A DNA stretch of 64,000 bases from positions 4,712,001 through 4,776,000 of the forward strand of contig OZ245019.1 in the NCBI GenBank assembly GCA_965223815.1. Reading direction: 5' to 3'. The notes under the pieces are model-generated. The model made no database searches and was not told the origin of the DNA. It saw only the letters and a list, made by a program, of their open reading frames with translations. Positions 8,724 through 17,339 of the stretch are shown here, piece by piece. Every line of letters starts with the position of its first letter. The stretch's first letter is position 1. The position numbers and the translations under genes were made by a program. The DNA comes from HKST-UBA178 sp965223815. Lineage in GTDB: Bacteria; Pseudomonadota; Gammaproteobacteria; Chromatiales; Chromatiaceae.

Positions 8724-10553
8724 ATGGATCAGCAACAGCAGCAGTCCCAACTCAAGCAACTCATCGCCAAAGGCAAGGAACAGGGGTTTCTTACCTATTC
8801 CGAGGTGAACGATCACCTGCCCGACGGAATTGTGGAGCCTGAGCAAATAGAAGACATCATCCGGATGATCAACGATATGGGCATCCAGGTGTGCGAGACC
8901 GCGCCGGATACCGATGATCAGGCGATAACCGACAATGCCGTCACCACTGACGAAGATGTCGCGGAAGCGGCCGCAGCCGCGCTGGCCAGTGTCGATAGTG
9001 AGTTCGGTCGCACTACCGATCCAGTGCGCATGTACATGCGGGAAATGGGCACAGTTGAATTGCTCACCCGGGAAGGTGAACTTAAGATCGCCAAGCGCAT
9101 CGAGGAGGGGCAGAACCAGGTTTTGGCCGCACTCGCGACCTATCCGGACACCGTCGCCATGGTGTTGGGGCTCTTCGATAGAGTAGAAGCCGAGGACATC
9201 CGTTTAACCGATGTCATCAACGGCTTTGTTTGCCATACGGAAGATGATGAAATACCAAAACCTGCGGCAACACGGCCTATCGCCACTGACAAAGCCGATG
9301 GGGCAACGGACGAAGATACCGATGAGGTAGTCGACACCGGCCCTGATCCTCAGGAAGCCGCAGAAAAGGTGGCACTGCTTCGTAAGCACCACAAGACACT
9401 GCTGCGCAATCTAGGCAAGTACGGCAGAGACCACAATTCGACCAACAAGACAATCGACAAACTGGCGATGGTCTTTCTCGAATTCAAATATCTCCCCTCA
9501 GTCTTTCAGGCGATGGTCGAAAACCTACGCAAGGTAATCACCTTCATCCGCAATCAGGAACGCGGCATCATGGAACTCTGTGTTTCCAACGGCAGCATGC
9601 CGCGAAAAGAGTTCATCACCACCTTTCCCGACAACGAAACGAATCTGGACTGGCTGGACCAGCAGATCGCTAATGGCAAAGGTGATCACGAGATGCTTCT
9701 GGAAGTACGCAGCGAAGTAATCAGGGCCCAGAAAAAGCTGTTTCAGTTAGAGCAGTTGAGTCAGCTGAGCATTAGCGAAATCAAGGAAATCAATCGCCGA
9801 ATGTCTATCGGCGAGGCCAAAGCCCGCCGGGCCAAAAAGGAGATGGTGGAGGCAAACCTGCGTCTGGTGATCTCCATCGCCAAGAAATACACCAACCGCG
9901 GTCTGCAGTTTTTGGACCTGATACAAGAAGGCAACATCGGGCTGATGAAAGCGGTCGACAAGTTCGAATACCGGCGCGGCTATAAATTCTCGACCTACGC
10001 CACTTGGTGGATACGCCAGGCAATTACCCGGTCCATCGCCGACCAGGCACGGACCATCCGTATACCGGTACACATGATCGAGACTATCAACAAGCTGAAC
10101 CGCATATCTCGGCAAATGCTTCAGGAGATGGGACGCGAGGCAACACCTGAGGAGCTCTCAGAGCGCATGGAAATGCCTGAAGACAAGGTCCGCAAAGTGC
10201 TAAAGATCGCCAAAGAACCAATCTCGATGGAGACACCTATCGGGGACGACGAAGATTCTCACCTAGGTGATTTCATTGAGGACGCCGGCGTGGTCTCCCC
10301 TGTTGAATCCGCCACTGTAGAAGGACTTCGCGAGGCGACCCAGAACATGTTGGGAGGGCTCACCTCCCGAGAAGCAAAAGTTTTACGTATGCGATTCGGA
10401 ATCGACATGAACACCGACCACACTCTGGAAGAAGTGGGGAAACAGTTCGATGTCACCCGCGAACGTATTCGGCAGATTGAGGCCAAAGCCTTGAGAAAAC
10501 TGCGCCACCCTTCCCGTTCGGAGCGGCTACGCAGCTTCCTGGATAACGAGTAG
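8724..10553 (+). CDS. rpoD: RNA polymerase sigma factor RpoD (sigma-70)
   Basis: The 609-residue primary sigma factor. Region 1.1 is the acidic N-terminus (QQSQLKQLIAKGKEQ). Region 1.2 starts DPVRMYMREMGTVELLTREG, a non-conserved region lies between, and region 2 includes RLVISIAKKYTNRGLQFLDL and YKFSTYATWWIRQAI for -10 recognition and melting. Region 3 follows RTIRIPVHMIETINKL, and region 4 contains the -35 helix-turn-helix DVTRERIRQIEAKALRKL. It ends the operon and is followed by a CAT-anticodon tRNA. Confidence 0.98.
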   Translation: MDQQQQQSQLKQLIAKGKEQGFLTYSEVNDHLPDGIVEPEQIEDIIRMINDMGIQVCETAPDTDDQAITDNAVTTDEDVAEAAAAALASVDSEFGRTTDPVRMYMREMGTVELLTREGELKIAKRIEEGQNQVLAALATYPDTVAMVLGLFDRVEAEDIRLTDVINGFVCHTEDDEIPKPAATRPIATDKADGATDEDTDEVVDTGPDPQEAAEKVALLRKHHKTLLRNLGKYGRDHNSTNKTIDKLAMVFLEFKYLPSVFQAMVENLRKVITFIRNQERGIMELCVSNGSMPRKEFITTFPDNETNLDWLDQQIANGKGDHEMLLEVRSEVIRAQKKLFQLEQLSQLSISEIKEINRRMSIGEAKARRAKKEMVEANLRLVISIAKKYTNRGLQFLDLIQEGNIGLMKAVDKFEYRRGYKFSTYATWWIRQAITRSIADQARTIRIPVHMIETINKLNRISRQMLQEMGREATPEELSERMEMPEDKVRKVLKIAKEPISMETPIGDDEDSHLGDFIEDAGVVSPVESATVEGLREATQNMLGGLTSREAKVLRMRFGIDMNTDHTLEEVGKQFDVTRERIRQIEAKALRKLRHPSRSERLRSFLDNE

Positions 10554-10603
10554 AGCAGAACGCCCCACTATGGGCGCATGTTTTGATACAATGCGTCACT
10601 TTC

Positions 10604-10683
<80 letters not shown>

Positions 10684-10688
10684 AAATC

Positions 10689-10724
10689 AAAAGCTTACGT
10701 CGATTTCTCGCGTAGGTCTTTTTG
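10689..10724 (+). terminator. intrinsic terminator after the tRNA, inside the element
   Basis: AAAGCTTACG pairs with CGTAGGTCTTT (one bulge, one wobble) and is followed by a run of Ts. This sequence lies to the right of attL, so it is element DNA that would terminate the rpoD/tRNA transcript. Confidence 0.55.
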
Positions 10725-10736
10725 CATTTCTGGGGC

Positions 10737-10755
10737 GTGGTAACGCAGTGGTAAC
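10737..10755 (+). repeat. putative integrase arm-type sites, left
   Basis: GTGGTAAC occurs twice with 11-bp period (10737 and 10748), 53 bp inside attL. The same doublet in the same orientation is found near attR at 28256. Both lie within the element, as arm sites of lambda-type integrases do. Confidence 0.55.
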
Positions 10756-10883
10756 TAACGACCCTCTTCCCATTGTTATTCGGCTCAAAAAGACACTACC
10801 TAATAAGTTATTGACTTTAAGGGCTAGATACTTCATATAGTGTGCGGTTAACTAATGGTTAGTGAGCACTTACGCGCTGATTT

Positions 10884-11438
10884 TTGGGGCATATTTTGAA
10901 GGAACTAATCCAACCAGACGGGCTCGTATATGCGATAGACGCAAAACCACCACCAGATTTGGGTCTAAACGAGGATTGTTGCTCTCTAGGCATGATGCCT
11001 CAGCAGCTACAGCGCCGAGCAGGGAGGGGGTTATCCACCCTCATGGCCCAGTTTTTTGAAGTAGTTGACAACGGTCTTATAAATGCTCAGTACATTTATA
11101 AAGGTCTGGAAAGACCGATGTACTGCGGAGAAGACCGAAATGCTGACGGCTCAAAGTACGCGTACACCTGGAAATCTACTTTTGATGCCTATTGGCATGG
11201 GAGTCGCGCTGAAGGTTTGGGCGGTCCACGGCGATGCGCTGCACCAAGCGGAAGAGTCTTTGTCGTAATAGTTTCGCCAAATGATATGAAATACGGTTTT
11301 CCTGAAATCACAGGATGGATAGAAAATTGGAGCTGGATTCTTGAGTCACAGGAGCACCCTGGAGCCCCGATAGATTGTGACGATAGATATACACACGTGC
11401 TGTGGAGAAAAAGAGAAGGGGAAGACAATGAGTGCTGA
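10884..11438 (+). CDS. hypothetical protein, element cargo
   Basis: A 184-residue soluble protein I do not recognise. It has no membrane segment or signal peptide. It is rich in W and Y in the second half (YAYTWKSTFDAYWHGSRAEG, GWIENWSWILES) and has several cysteines. The frame opens with TTG at 10884; a second TTG at 10896 with GGGG a few bases upstream is equally possible. Its stop overlaps the start of the next gene by 11 bp, so the two are probably translationally linked. First gene inside the left end of the element. Confidence 0.55.
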   Translation: MGHILKELIQPDGLVYAIDAKPPPDLGLNEDCCSLGMMPQQLQRRAGRGLSTLMAQFFEVVDNGLINAQYIYKGLERPMYCGEDRNADGSKYAYTWKSTFDAYWHGSRAEGLGGPRRCAAPSGRVFVVIVSPNDMKYGFPEITGWIENWSWILESQEHPGAPIDCDDRYTHVLWRKREGEDNEC

Positions 11439-11817
11439 AAGTCCATTGAGCAATTTCTTAAGAGACTATCCGTTGGCTGAATTCCAACCAGTTGCATATT
11501 ATGACAAGCACATGGATTGCATTCGAGTAATTGTGCGTGACTGCAGCGTTACTGAGCATCGAATCAATGACATGTTTACTGTCATGGAAGATAACAGCCC
11601 GCAACGAGGGCAGCATAGATATATGGGGTTCGCTATTAAAGGCATTCGCCATCTTTTTGACCAGTTGGGTCTAGAGTTAGGCGGCGTACACAGAGTAGCA
11701 GATATATTGCAGGCTATGGTTAGGAAAGACAAAAATTTTGCTCATGCCATTATCACTGATGTGATACTAGATGCGACGGAAAATGACCTTGAAGTGGACT
11801 TTGCCGAAGCCGCTTAA
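11428..11817 (+). CDS. hypothetical protein, element cargo
   Basis: A 129-residue acidic protein of unknown function. ATG at 11428 is preceded by AAGAGAAGGGGA, a good ribosome binding site, and is preferred over the upstream ATG at 11377. It has no transmembrane segment; the N-terminal 60 residues look like a small alpha/beta fold. Its start overlaps the end of the preceding gene, suggesting a two-gene cargo operon at the left end of the element. Confidence 0.65.
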   Translation: MSAESPLSNFLRDYPLAEFQPVAYYDKHMDCIRVIVRDCSVTEHRINDMFTVMEDNSPQRGQHRYMGFAIKGIRHLFDQLGLELGGVHRVADILQAMVRKDKNFAHAIITDVILDATENDLEVDFAEAA

Positions 11818-11910
11818 TAGAAGTATTCGTAGTCACTAACAGGGCCTCTTAATAGAGGCCCTCTCTTTTTCTGAACAACAATTCCGTTAACTCGACACTT
11901 TAATACGTAC

Positions 11911-12084
11911 ATGGCCTGCCATACCCAGCAGGAGATAGCAGAGGCGGTTGGGTTATCGGTTGAACCCGTCAACAGGCAAATCGCAGATTCCCATATTTTC
12001 CGCGATTTCGAGCAGGACGGATTAATAGGTGAGCCAGAATTTCGGCTCACCAAATCTGAGAATGCAAATTTGGATTCTCAATAA
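11911..12084 (+). pseudogene. helix-turn-helix fragment, degraded
   Basis: A short frame with CHTQQEIAEAVGLSVEPVNR resembles the HTH part of ParB-type or DNA-methylase-associated proteins, followed by DFEQDGLIGEPEFRLTKSEN. No upstream or downstream domain is present, so it reads as a remnant. Its second half is repeated at 13675-13761. The rest of the 11,818-12,378 gap shows no gene; 12,146-12,378 is featureless to me. Confidence 0.35.
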
Positions 12085-12130
12085 TCAACTTTCCTGGACA
12101 GATCCTCCAGCGCCTCGTGGATGATCCGTG
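11996..12130. repeat. duplicated segment, copy 1 (uninterrupted)
   Basis: About 135 bp also present at 13675-13761 plus 14093-14141 with few differences. On the minus strand its right part encodes a C-terminal tail ending EALEDLSRKVDY. Copy 2 is split by about 331 bp carrying a small membrane-protein gene. Confidence 0.8.
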
Positions 12131-12378
12131 TGGCCTCTTTGTCGATCATCGGCGATTCCGAATTGGTGCAGGTGCTTGTCGGTCTCGACGGTTAAGAAAA
12201 TCCCCGGAACCTGCCATTGACAAAAATTGCCCCCATTCACTTAAATACTATAGTCACAGTGGGGTGAAGGCTTTTCTTTAGTCTGCCCCACTAGAACAGC
12301 AATTTAAGTCGCCTAATTAAACTACGGAAAACCATTTTTTGCATCTTCGATCATTGTAGGGATAACTAAGGAGTCAGT

Positions 12379-12897
12379 ATGCGCACACTTACGAAAAAAT
12401 ATCTTGGTGGCTATGAAGTTGATGATAAGCGCTATAAGGTCGATATTGATGTACTTGAAAAGTACCAGTCATTTACAACGGAAGTTCTTCGATTATCACT
12501 TTTGGGTATTGCTGGCTACGGTTTTCTGATCACCAACATCGCATTGAAGATGGTTAAAGACGGCGATTACGAACTTCTAGACAAACTTGTTGCGTCGCCA
12601 TCAATGCTCGCATTCGGCGCAATCGCACTTGGCATTTCGGCAGGTACTGCTCTTGGCCACAGGTACTTTTCTACGGACTGTCTAACGCATTTTGTTCGCC
12701 GTATTCGATTAGATAACTCACTCACGAAAAACGCGGAGCAGCTAGGCCGAGAAGAAGTGGAAGAAATCATACAACAAGAAGAAGATAGTCTCGAAAAAGA
12801 TTTGTCGATCTGCAAATGGCTATTAATTGTCACTGCCGTGTCGTTGGGTCTTGGTGTTATAAGCGTTGCGCTAGCATTTGCAACAGCCCTTTTTTAA
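12379..12897 (+). CDS. small integral membrane protein, element cargo
   Basis: A 172-residue protein with three predicted membrane spans: around LSLLGIAGYGFLITNIAL, MLAFGAIALGISAGTALG and a C-terminal WLLIVTAVSLGLGVISVALA. A charged helical loop (LGREEVEEIIQQEEDSLEKD) separates spans two and three. AAGGAGTC sits just before the ATG. It is not recognised as a named family. The layout, with a cytosolic helical loop and terminal spans, is shared with many accessory-region membrane proteins, but no role can be assigned. Confidence 0.7.
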   Translation: MRTLTKKYLGGYEVDDKRYKVDIDVLEKYQSFTTEVLRLSLLGIAGYGFLITNIALKMVKDGDYELLDKLVASPSMLAFGAIALGISAGTALGHRYFSTDCLTHFVRRIRLDNSLTKNAEQLGREEVEEIIQQEEDSLEKDLSICKWLLIVTAVSLGLGVISVALAFATALF

Positions 12898-13172
12898 TCT
12901 GTGGATCCTACAGGCCCTGCCACCAAGAAGCCGGGACTCTGCTGAAGGAGATGGAGAAGGGAGTACGCCTCAATGGGAAAAACGAATCAGGAGAATATCG
13001 GCGGCCATCTGATAGTACCGCGTCAACCCTCTCAGACATCGGTATCAGCAACAATCCTGCCAGGGTGGACTTAGCGCAGACTTGTGCCACTTTCCATTTT
13101 GGCTGAAACTCAGTTCTTTTTAACCTATCCAAGTAGCGAAACTACTACTCTAAAAAAAGAAAGGGTTTGGCC

Positions 13173-13625
13173 ATGATATCGGTCGTTCACGCCGTCAAGC
13201 GCGTAGCAACTGCCACACGTATACTGTTTTCTACATTGGTTGTGAGCACCGTATTTGCGCTTCCACCTGACCATGTACGTGCGGAAAATGTAGGAATTCA
13301 GCTTTCAGTCGATGTCCAGTCGATGAATCCGCTATCTGGCGATGAGGAATCTATCCAGGCTGGCCTGGAGCTCTATATTCGGTGGTGCGTCCAATGCCAT
13401 GGCCAAAAAGCGGATGGGGTCTCGCGATTCGGCAACTTCGCAGCAGCGGACCTGACCAAGTACAGGCGTGGATATCCCGAATTTATTGTCATCGTTTCCA
13501 TCGGTCGACCAAAGAAACAGATGCCGCCATGGAAGGGCGTATTGAACGACATCGAGATCTCACAGATCGGCGCCTACCTCGAGACGCTCGCAGACGAAGG
13601 GGCAAATTGGGGAATGGGAGAATAA
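13173..13625 (+). CDS. periplasmic class I c-type cytochrome, element cargo
   Basis: A 150-residue secreted monohaem cytochrome. An N-terminal signal segment (RILFSTLVVSTVFA) is followed by the haem site C72-V-Q-C75-H76 and a probable distal ligand Met117 in KKQMPPW. The start ATG at 13173 has AGGG seven bases upstream; a TTG at 13167 is less likely. It would carry electrons in the periplasm; its partner is not evident, because no oxidoreductase gene lies nearby. A cytochrome as cargo of a satellite-sized element is unusual. It may have arrived as part of the patchwork between the two duplicated segments. Confidence 0.82.
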   Translation: MISVVHAVKRVATATRILFSTLVVSTVFALPPDHVRAENVGIQLSVDVQSMNPLSGDEESIQAGLELYIRWCVQCHGQKADGVSRFGNFAAADLTKYRRGYPEFIVIVSIGRPKKQMPPWKGVLNDIEISQIGAYLETLADEGANWGMGE

Positions 13626-13674
13626 GGTTCAAATTGCAGAAATTACCGGAAATGACCAAATTGTCGATTCTGGT

Positions 13675-13761
13675 ATTTTCCGTGATTTCGAGCAGGACGG
13701 ATTAATAGGTGAGCCAGAATTTCGGCTCACCAAATCTGAGAATGCAAATTTGGATTCTCAA
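13675..13761. repeat. duplicated segment, copy 2 left part
   Basis: Nearly identical to 11996-12081, ending at GGATTCTCAA. The continuation resumes at 14093 after about 331 bp. Confidence 0.8.
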
Positions 13762-13774
13762 ATCAAGTTGCCAG

Positions 13775-14056
13775 CTAGTGAATACGGAAAGCGTTTGCCG
13801 CCAGTAGTAGATAGACCAACCAAATGCCCAGCGATGGTATCAAGAGAAAGCCGCCCAATATCTTTCTCCACAAATCGCTATGAAAAGTTACCCAGGCGCT
13901 GATCGTAATAAGTACTATGGGAACCAAATATCCAATAGCATGGAACCAGAAGTCTCTCCAATAGTAACCATAAGAGATTGTCAGATAGCCATATAACCAA
14001 GAAATAGCTGAAATTGTGGCTGCTATCACTAATGTCGTTAGGACGGCTTTCGGCAT
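13775..14056 (-). CDS. small membrane protein within an insertion
   Basis: A 93-residue protein starting MPKAVLTTLVIAATISAISW, with three hydrophobic spans ending LLLAANAFRIH. ATG at 14056 is chosen over the frame start at 14194, because the first 46 codons of the longer frame run through the duplicated segment and TIR pseudogene. The gene is confined to the 331-bp segment that splits duplicated copy 2. Size and composition resemble integron-cassette membrane proteins, but I see no attC here. Function unknown. Confidence 0.55.
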   Translation of the reverse strand: MPKAVLTTLVIAATISAISWLYGYLTISYGYYWRDFWFHAIGYLVPIVLITISAWVTFHSDLWRKILGGFLLIPSLGIWLVYLLLAANAFRIH

Positions 14057-14092
14057 CTGGATATTGTGGCTAAAGCCCGTCACCAGTTCAAT

Positions 14093-14141
14093 AATCAACT
14101 TTCCTGGACAGATCGTCCAGCGCTTCGTGGATAATCTGTTA
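14093..14141. repeat. duplicated segment, copy 2 right part
   Basis: Matches 12082-12130 with a few substitutions; on the minus strand it encodes EALDDLSRKVDY followed by a stop. Confidence 0.75.
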
Positions 14142-14514
14142 GCCGTGATAAAAGCTTTGCAGGCTCCGAAGATTCGGAAGCACCCGCTGTCCAAGCTGTC
14201 AATCTTACGGCCTGCGTTGCGGAAAAGTCGGGTGGTGATGGTACAGGCTCCAGCAGGACAGGGATCAATACTCCCCGCTCCTTGCCAATACTGGCTTCAC
14301 AATGCACCCATTCTGATTCAACAGACGATCTAGACCAGGCTACTACGACACAGCGAGCCTTCTCCACTTCTGCCTGAATCTCAGCAGACCACTCCTGTCC
14401 AGCTTTGAGTTCGCGGTCCTACCATACAGACCACCCTTGGGCCTCAAAGAGTTCTACGAGTACTGGAATTTTGCGCCCAACCCCAGACGCATAGCTAACG
14501 AAAAAACCTGCCAT
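14095..14514 (-). pseudogene. TIR-domain protein, broken by an in-frame stop
   Basis: Read from ATG at 14514 the frame gives MAGFFVSYASGVGRKIPVLV then EAQGWSVW, a TAG at 14419-14421, and DRELKAGQEWSAEIQ. TIR domains normally have WYD or WWD at that point. The downstream half keeps the signature SRSSVESEWVHCEA, whose glutamate is the NADase catalytic residue in TIR enzymes. The 3' end runs into the duplicated segment and changes frame relative to its EALDDLSRKVDY tail. TIR proteins are common in antiphage systems; this copy should be inactive unless the stop is read through or is a sequencing error. Confidence 0.75.
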
Positions 14515-14664
14515 CGAAGGGATCCTGGGACGGCTGATTGGTCGCCTTGGTAGAGTATAGCCTCTATGAGCTAGATTCACGGGTGGTAATCCCAGTTCTT
14601 CTAATGATATAAATAAATTTCAAAATAAAAACGGCTTGTCATAAAAGCTATTTGGGGAGGGGAC

Positions 14665-15615
14665 ATGAGCAACGGAAATGAATACTCACCCAAACTGACA
14701 GACTATGAGTCAGAACTGATCGGGCAACTTAGAAATGAAGCAGCGGAAGTGAAAGACTGCTTTACAAAGTTTTCATTTCAAGCGATATCACTTTCTTCTA
14801 TCGGGCTTGCACTTTTAATTCGCTACCAACCTGCTGAACCGCTGCTAGGACTTTCCAGCCTTTTCGTCATCTTTATTGCTTTGTCGGTAGCGCGTATTGG
14901 GACCCACAAGTATGGTACTGCAAATCGCCACTATGGATACGAGTTACATTTATACCGGGTCTGCAGATTAAAATTCTCTGAAGAACATGGGTGGAAATCA
15001 TCGTATAGAAACTTGGGTTGGGAGGAAGCTTTGAGAGCTTGGCGAATTGTTCAAGCCACAGTCTTTCAACATCTATATACTCATGCAGCCGGTGAACCTA
15101 ACAAGTTGAAAGAATTTGCAAAAGAGATCGAGCACCCCTGGTTCGATGTATCAATGCTTATGCATTCTAAAGTGGCATACTACGCAGGCAGCTACCTTAA
15201 AACCGTATTCTCAATGTTTTACATAATCATCGGTTGCGGATTGATCTCACTTCTTGCAATGGTGGTTCAATTCTTTATCGTGTACGGCACCTGGGCCGGA
15301 ATATCTGGCTCCTTCTTATTTATTCTCATCGTTTTTGAAACCAGTAAACAGGGGCGTGTACTTAGTGCTCGCCGAAAACTTCTGGAGAGTGGGATCTTAT
15401 CCATTCATTCATGTGCAATCATGTGGCAACTTGTCGCACTTGCGCACTACCGTGCTCTAGAGAGTCTACCTGGTTATTATGACGGCAAGGTTGACAAATT
15501 TAGAGGGTATACTCATCAGCTTTCGCTTCAAACACTATCACTTATTGATTACATTCAACCAAAAAGCGATATACAAGATTGGATCGATGGGAACTTCACA
15601 AAGAGAAACACCTAA
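14665..15615 (+). CDS. multi-pass membrane protein, element cargo
   Basis: A 316-residue protein with two pairs of hydrophobic spans: FQAISLSSIGLALLI and LSSLFVIFIALSVARIG near the N-terminus, then FYIIIGCGLISLLAMVVQFF and GISGSFLFILIVFE around 190-235. GGGGAGGGG precedes the ATG. The soluble central part has conserved-looking aromatic residues. Not recognised. It lies next to the TIR pseudogene on the opposite strand, so a two-component defence module is conceivable but unsupported. Confidence 0.65.
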   Translation: MSNGNEYSPKLTDYESELIGQLRNEAAEVKDCFTKFSFQAISLSSIGLALLIRYQPAEPLLGLSSLFVIFIALSVARIGTHKYGTANRHYGYELHLYRVCRLKFSEEHGWKSSYRNLGWEEALRAWRIVQATVFQHLYTHAAGEPNKLKEFAKEIEHPWFDVSMLMHSKVAYYAGSYLKTVFSMFYIIIGCGLISLLAMVVQFFIVYGTWAGISGSFLFILIVFETSKQGRVLSARRKLLESGILSIHSCAIMWQLVALAHYRALESLPGYYDGKVDKFRGYTHQLSLQTLSLIDYIQPKSDIQDWIDGNFTKRNT

Positions 15616-15851
15616 CCACCACAGTCCTCGGGTAAGCCCTCGGCACTGCGTAGGACCACTTAGCAGTCCTCACAGCTTGTCGGTGGCACCGTTTCTTTTC
15701 TGATTTGTTCATGGTGGCGCGATCTAGATTAGGCTGCATCCTTTTGGCTGTGTATTGGTTGAATGTACTCCCTATCAAATTTGTCGGCTGACTTTTCGAA
15801 TTCATCATCTGATGGCTCTAGCCGCGAAAAAACTTGGGACAGAAATAGGCC

Positions 15852-16325
15852 CTAGTCATATACCCTGACAGTGTAACTCCAGGCCGCGAGGGCATCTCTG
15901 ATCAACGATTTCAATTTCCGGTCATTGCTGTACTCTTCGAGAATCTGGAGCGCCACCGAATCGCAGTAGTCGTTTAGCGCTATTTTAAGATCACGATCCA
16001 TTGCTAAAACCGGGGTGACCTCGCGACTCCTGCGGTAGGTAGCTTGCAGCATCTCCTCCATGCCTTTGATCTCTTCCTGGATTGACTTAACCGCATTCCT
16101 TGCTTTTATCACCTCCTGCTCCTCTGCATCACCCACTGCATAGGAATCCAGCATTTCGTACTTGGTGGCCTCGGCGGCTTCTAGCGCTTTGCGTAGCTGG
16201 GGCAGCTTCTCGGTTTCAATCTCTTCAATTCTTTCTCTGAGAGCAGTGTTGCGTGAAGAGATTTCTTGATTAGAAAAATAGACTTTTTGGTACTTTCGCC
16301 GTGCTTGCTCAACATTGTTTTCCAT
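15852..16325 (-). CDS. coiled-coil protein of the terminase module
   Basis: A 157-residue protein, strongly heptad-like over residues ~5-95 (RERIEEIETEKLPQLRKALE), with a C-terminal globular segment ending AAWSYTVRVYD. The ATG at 16325 is preceded by GGGAGTG at good spacing, so the frame start at 16388 is rejected. Last gene of the leftward operon from TerL. No family recognised; a structural or scaffold-like role would be guesswork. Confidence 0.6.
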   Translation of the reverse strand: MENNVEQARRKYQKVYFSNQEISSRNTALRERIEEIETEKLPQLRKALEAAEATKYEMLDSYAVGDAEEQEVIKARNAVKSIQEEIKGMEEMLQATYRRSREVTPVLAMDRDLKIALNDYCDSVALQILEEYSNDRKLKSLIRDALAAWSYTVRVYD

Positions 16326-16392
16326 CGTTTCACTCCCGGTTGCTATAGAGGTCATCCTAGGCAATATCGACTGACCCCGCAGTAGCAAGTGG

Positions 16393-16785
16393 TCAGCGAA
16401 TCAGATCGAATAGTTTTCGTTGAGTACGGATCATCTCTGCACCGGATATAAAGGCCTGGTAAAGCGCGTGATCGATGGGAGATAGTTGGGTTTTACCCGA
16501 GACCTTATCCCTGGGCCAAACCAGCGATTCGAATCTACGTATGGAGAACTCCAGCAATCCCGCCAACTTCCAAGCAGTATGCTGTTGTTCTGGATCGAGT
16601 AGTCTTGCAGCCTGAATCAATGCCCGATTACGCTCAATCTTTGCCCTGGCACCAGCAAGTGCCAATGCTCGATCCAACGGCTCTCCATTCTCTTTCCAGC
16701 GCTGCAAACCATCCTCCAGCCACTGGGAGACCTCGGGCACATCCCGGGCCAGCTCGCGCAGTTGTTGGAGATGTTGGGCGCTCAT
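16393..16785 (-). CDS. hypothetical helical protein of the terminase module
   Basis: A 130-residue, largely helical protein (MSAQHLQQLRELARDVPEVS...RTQRKLFDLIR) without membrane segments. It lies 14 bp after the stop of the upstream gene and about 70 bp before the downstream start, in a continuous leftward operon below TerL. Not recognised. Its first residues (DVPEVSQWLEDGLQRW) look like a short helical bundle. Confidence 0.6.
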   Translation of the reverse strand: MSAQHLQQLRELARDVPEVSQWLEDGLQRWKENGEPLDRALALAGARAKIERNRALIQAARLLDPEQQHTAWKLAGLLEFSIRRFESLVWPRDKVSGKTQLSPIDHALYQAFISGAEMIRTQRKLFDLIR

Positions 16786-16799
16786 TCGTTACACTAGCT

Positions 16800-17339
16800 T
16801 CAGTCTTTTTCCGCCTGTACTTTCGCTATCGCTTTTCGCATAAGCTGTTTGTGATGCTCGATTGTGCTCTCCATTAGATAGTATTCGATCTTTCTCCCAC
16901 GCTCCGCCGATTGTTGCAGCCCCTCACATACCTTTCGCCCTGCTTCTTCTACTTCATCAGCTGCTTTTCTTGATGCGCGGTGAAGTTCAGAGAAAAAGTT
17001 TCGGTGGGCAATCTTTGGGTGGGCGTTTTTGACCAATTCGTAGTTGGTCTTCGCTTCTTCAAGAATGCTTTGTGTTGCTTCCTTGGCAGTTTGAAGCAAC
17101 TTCAATTGAAGCGCTTTTTTGTGGTCCTGATACTGATCCCTGGTCATATAAAGAAAGTTTATGCTCTTACAGTGGAGTTCCGCCTTATCCGCGTCTGTCT
17201 TAACTTTCAAGTATTCAACTTTCTCTAAATCGGCAGGATCTCTATCCATCTCCGCTTCCAACTCAACCAGAGACTTTATAAAAGACAGGTAAAGAGTGTC
17301 TTCGGGGAGCAGTTCAGCAGATGATTTTGAATCGTTCAT
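16800..17339 (-). CDS. coiled-coil protein coupled to TerL
   Basis: A 179-residue, Lys/Glu-rich helical protein starting MNDSKSSAELLPEDTLYLSF. The ATG at 17339 overlaps the TerL stop by one base (TAATG), which favours it over the upstream codon at 17351 and suggests translational coupling to the terminase. No domain recognised; a packaging accessory role is inferred only from coupling. Confidence 0.65.
   Translation of the reverse strand: MNDSKSSAELLPEDTLYLSFIKSLVELEAEMDRDPADLEKVEYLKVKTDADKAELHCKSINFLYMTRDQYQDHKKALQLKLLQTAKEATQSILEEAKTNYELVKNAHPKIAHRNFFSELHRASRKAADEVEEAGRKVCEGLQQSAERGRKIEYYLMESTIEHHKQLMRKAIAKVQAEKD

Noticed and set aside
14095..15615. TIR gene plus neighbouring membrane protein as a live two-gene defence system.
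   Set aside because: The TIR frame has a stop, the genes are on opposite strands, and the membrane protein is not a recognised partner.
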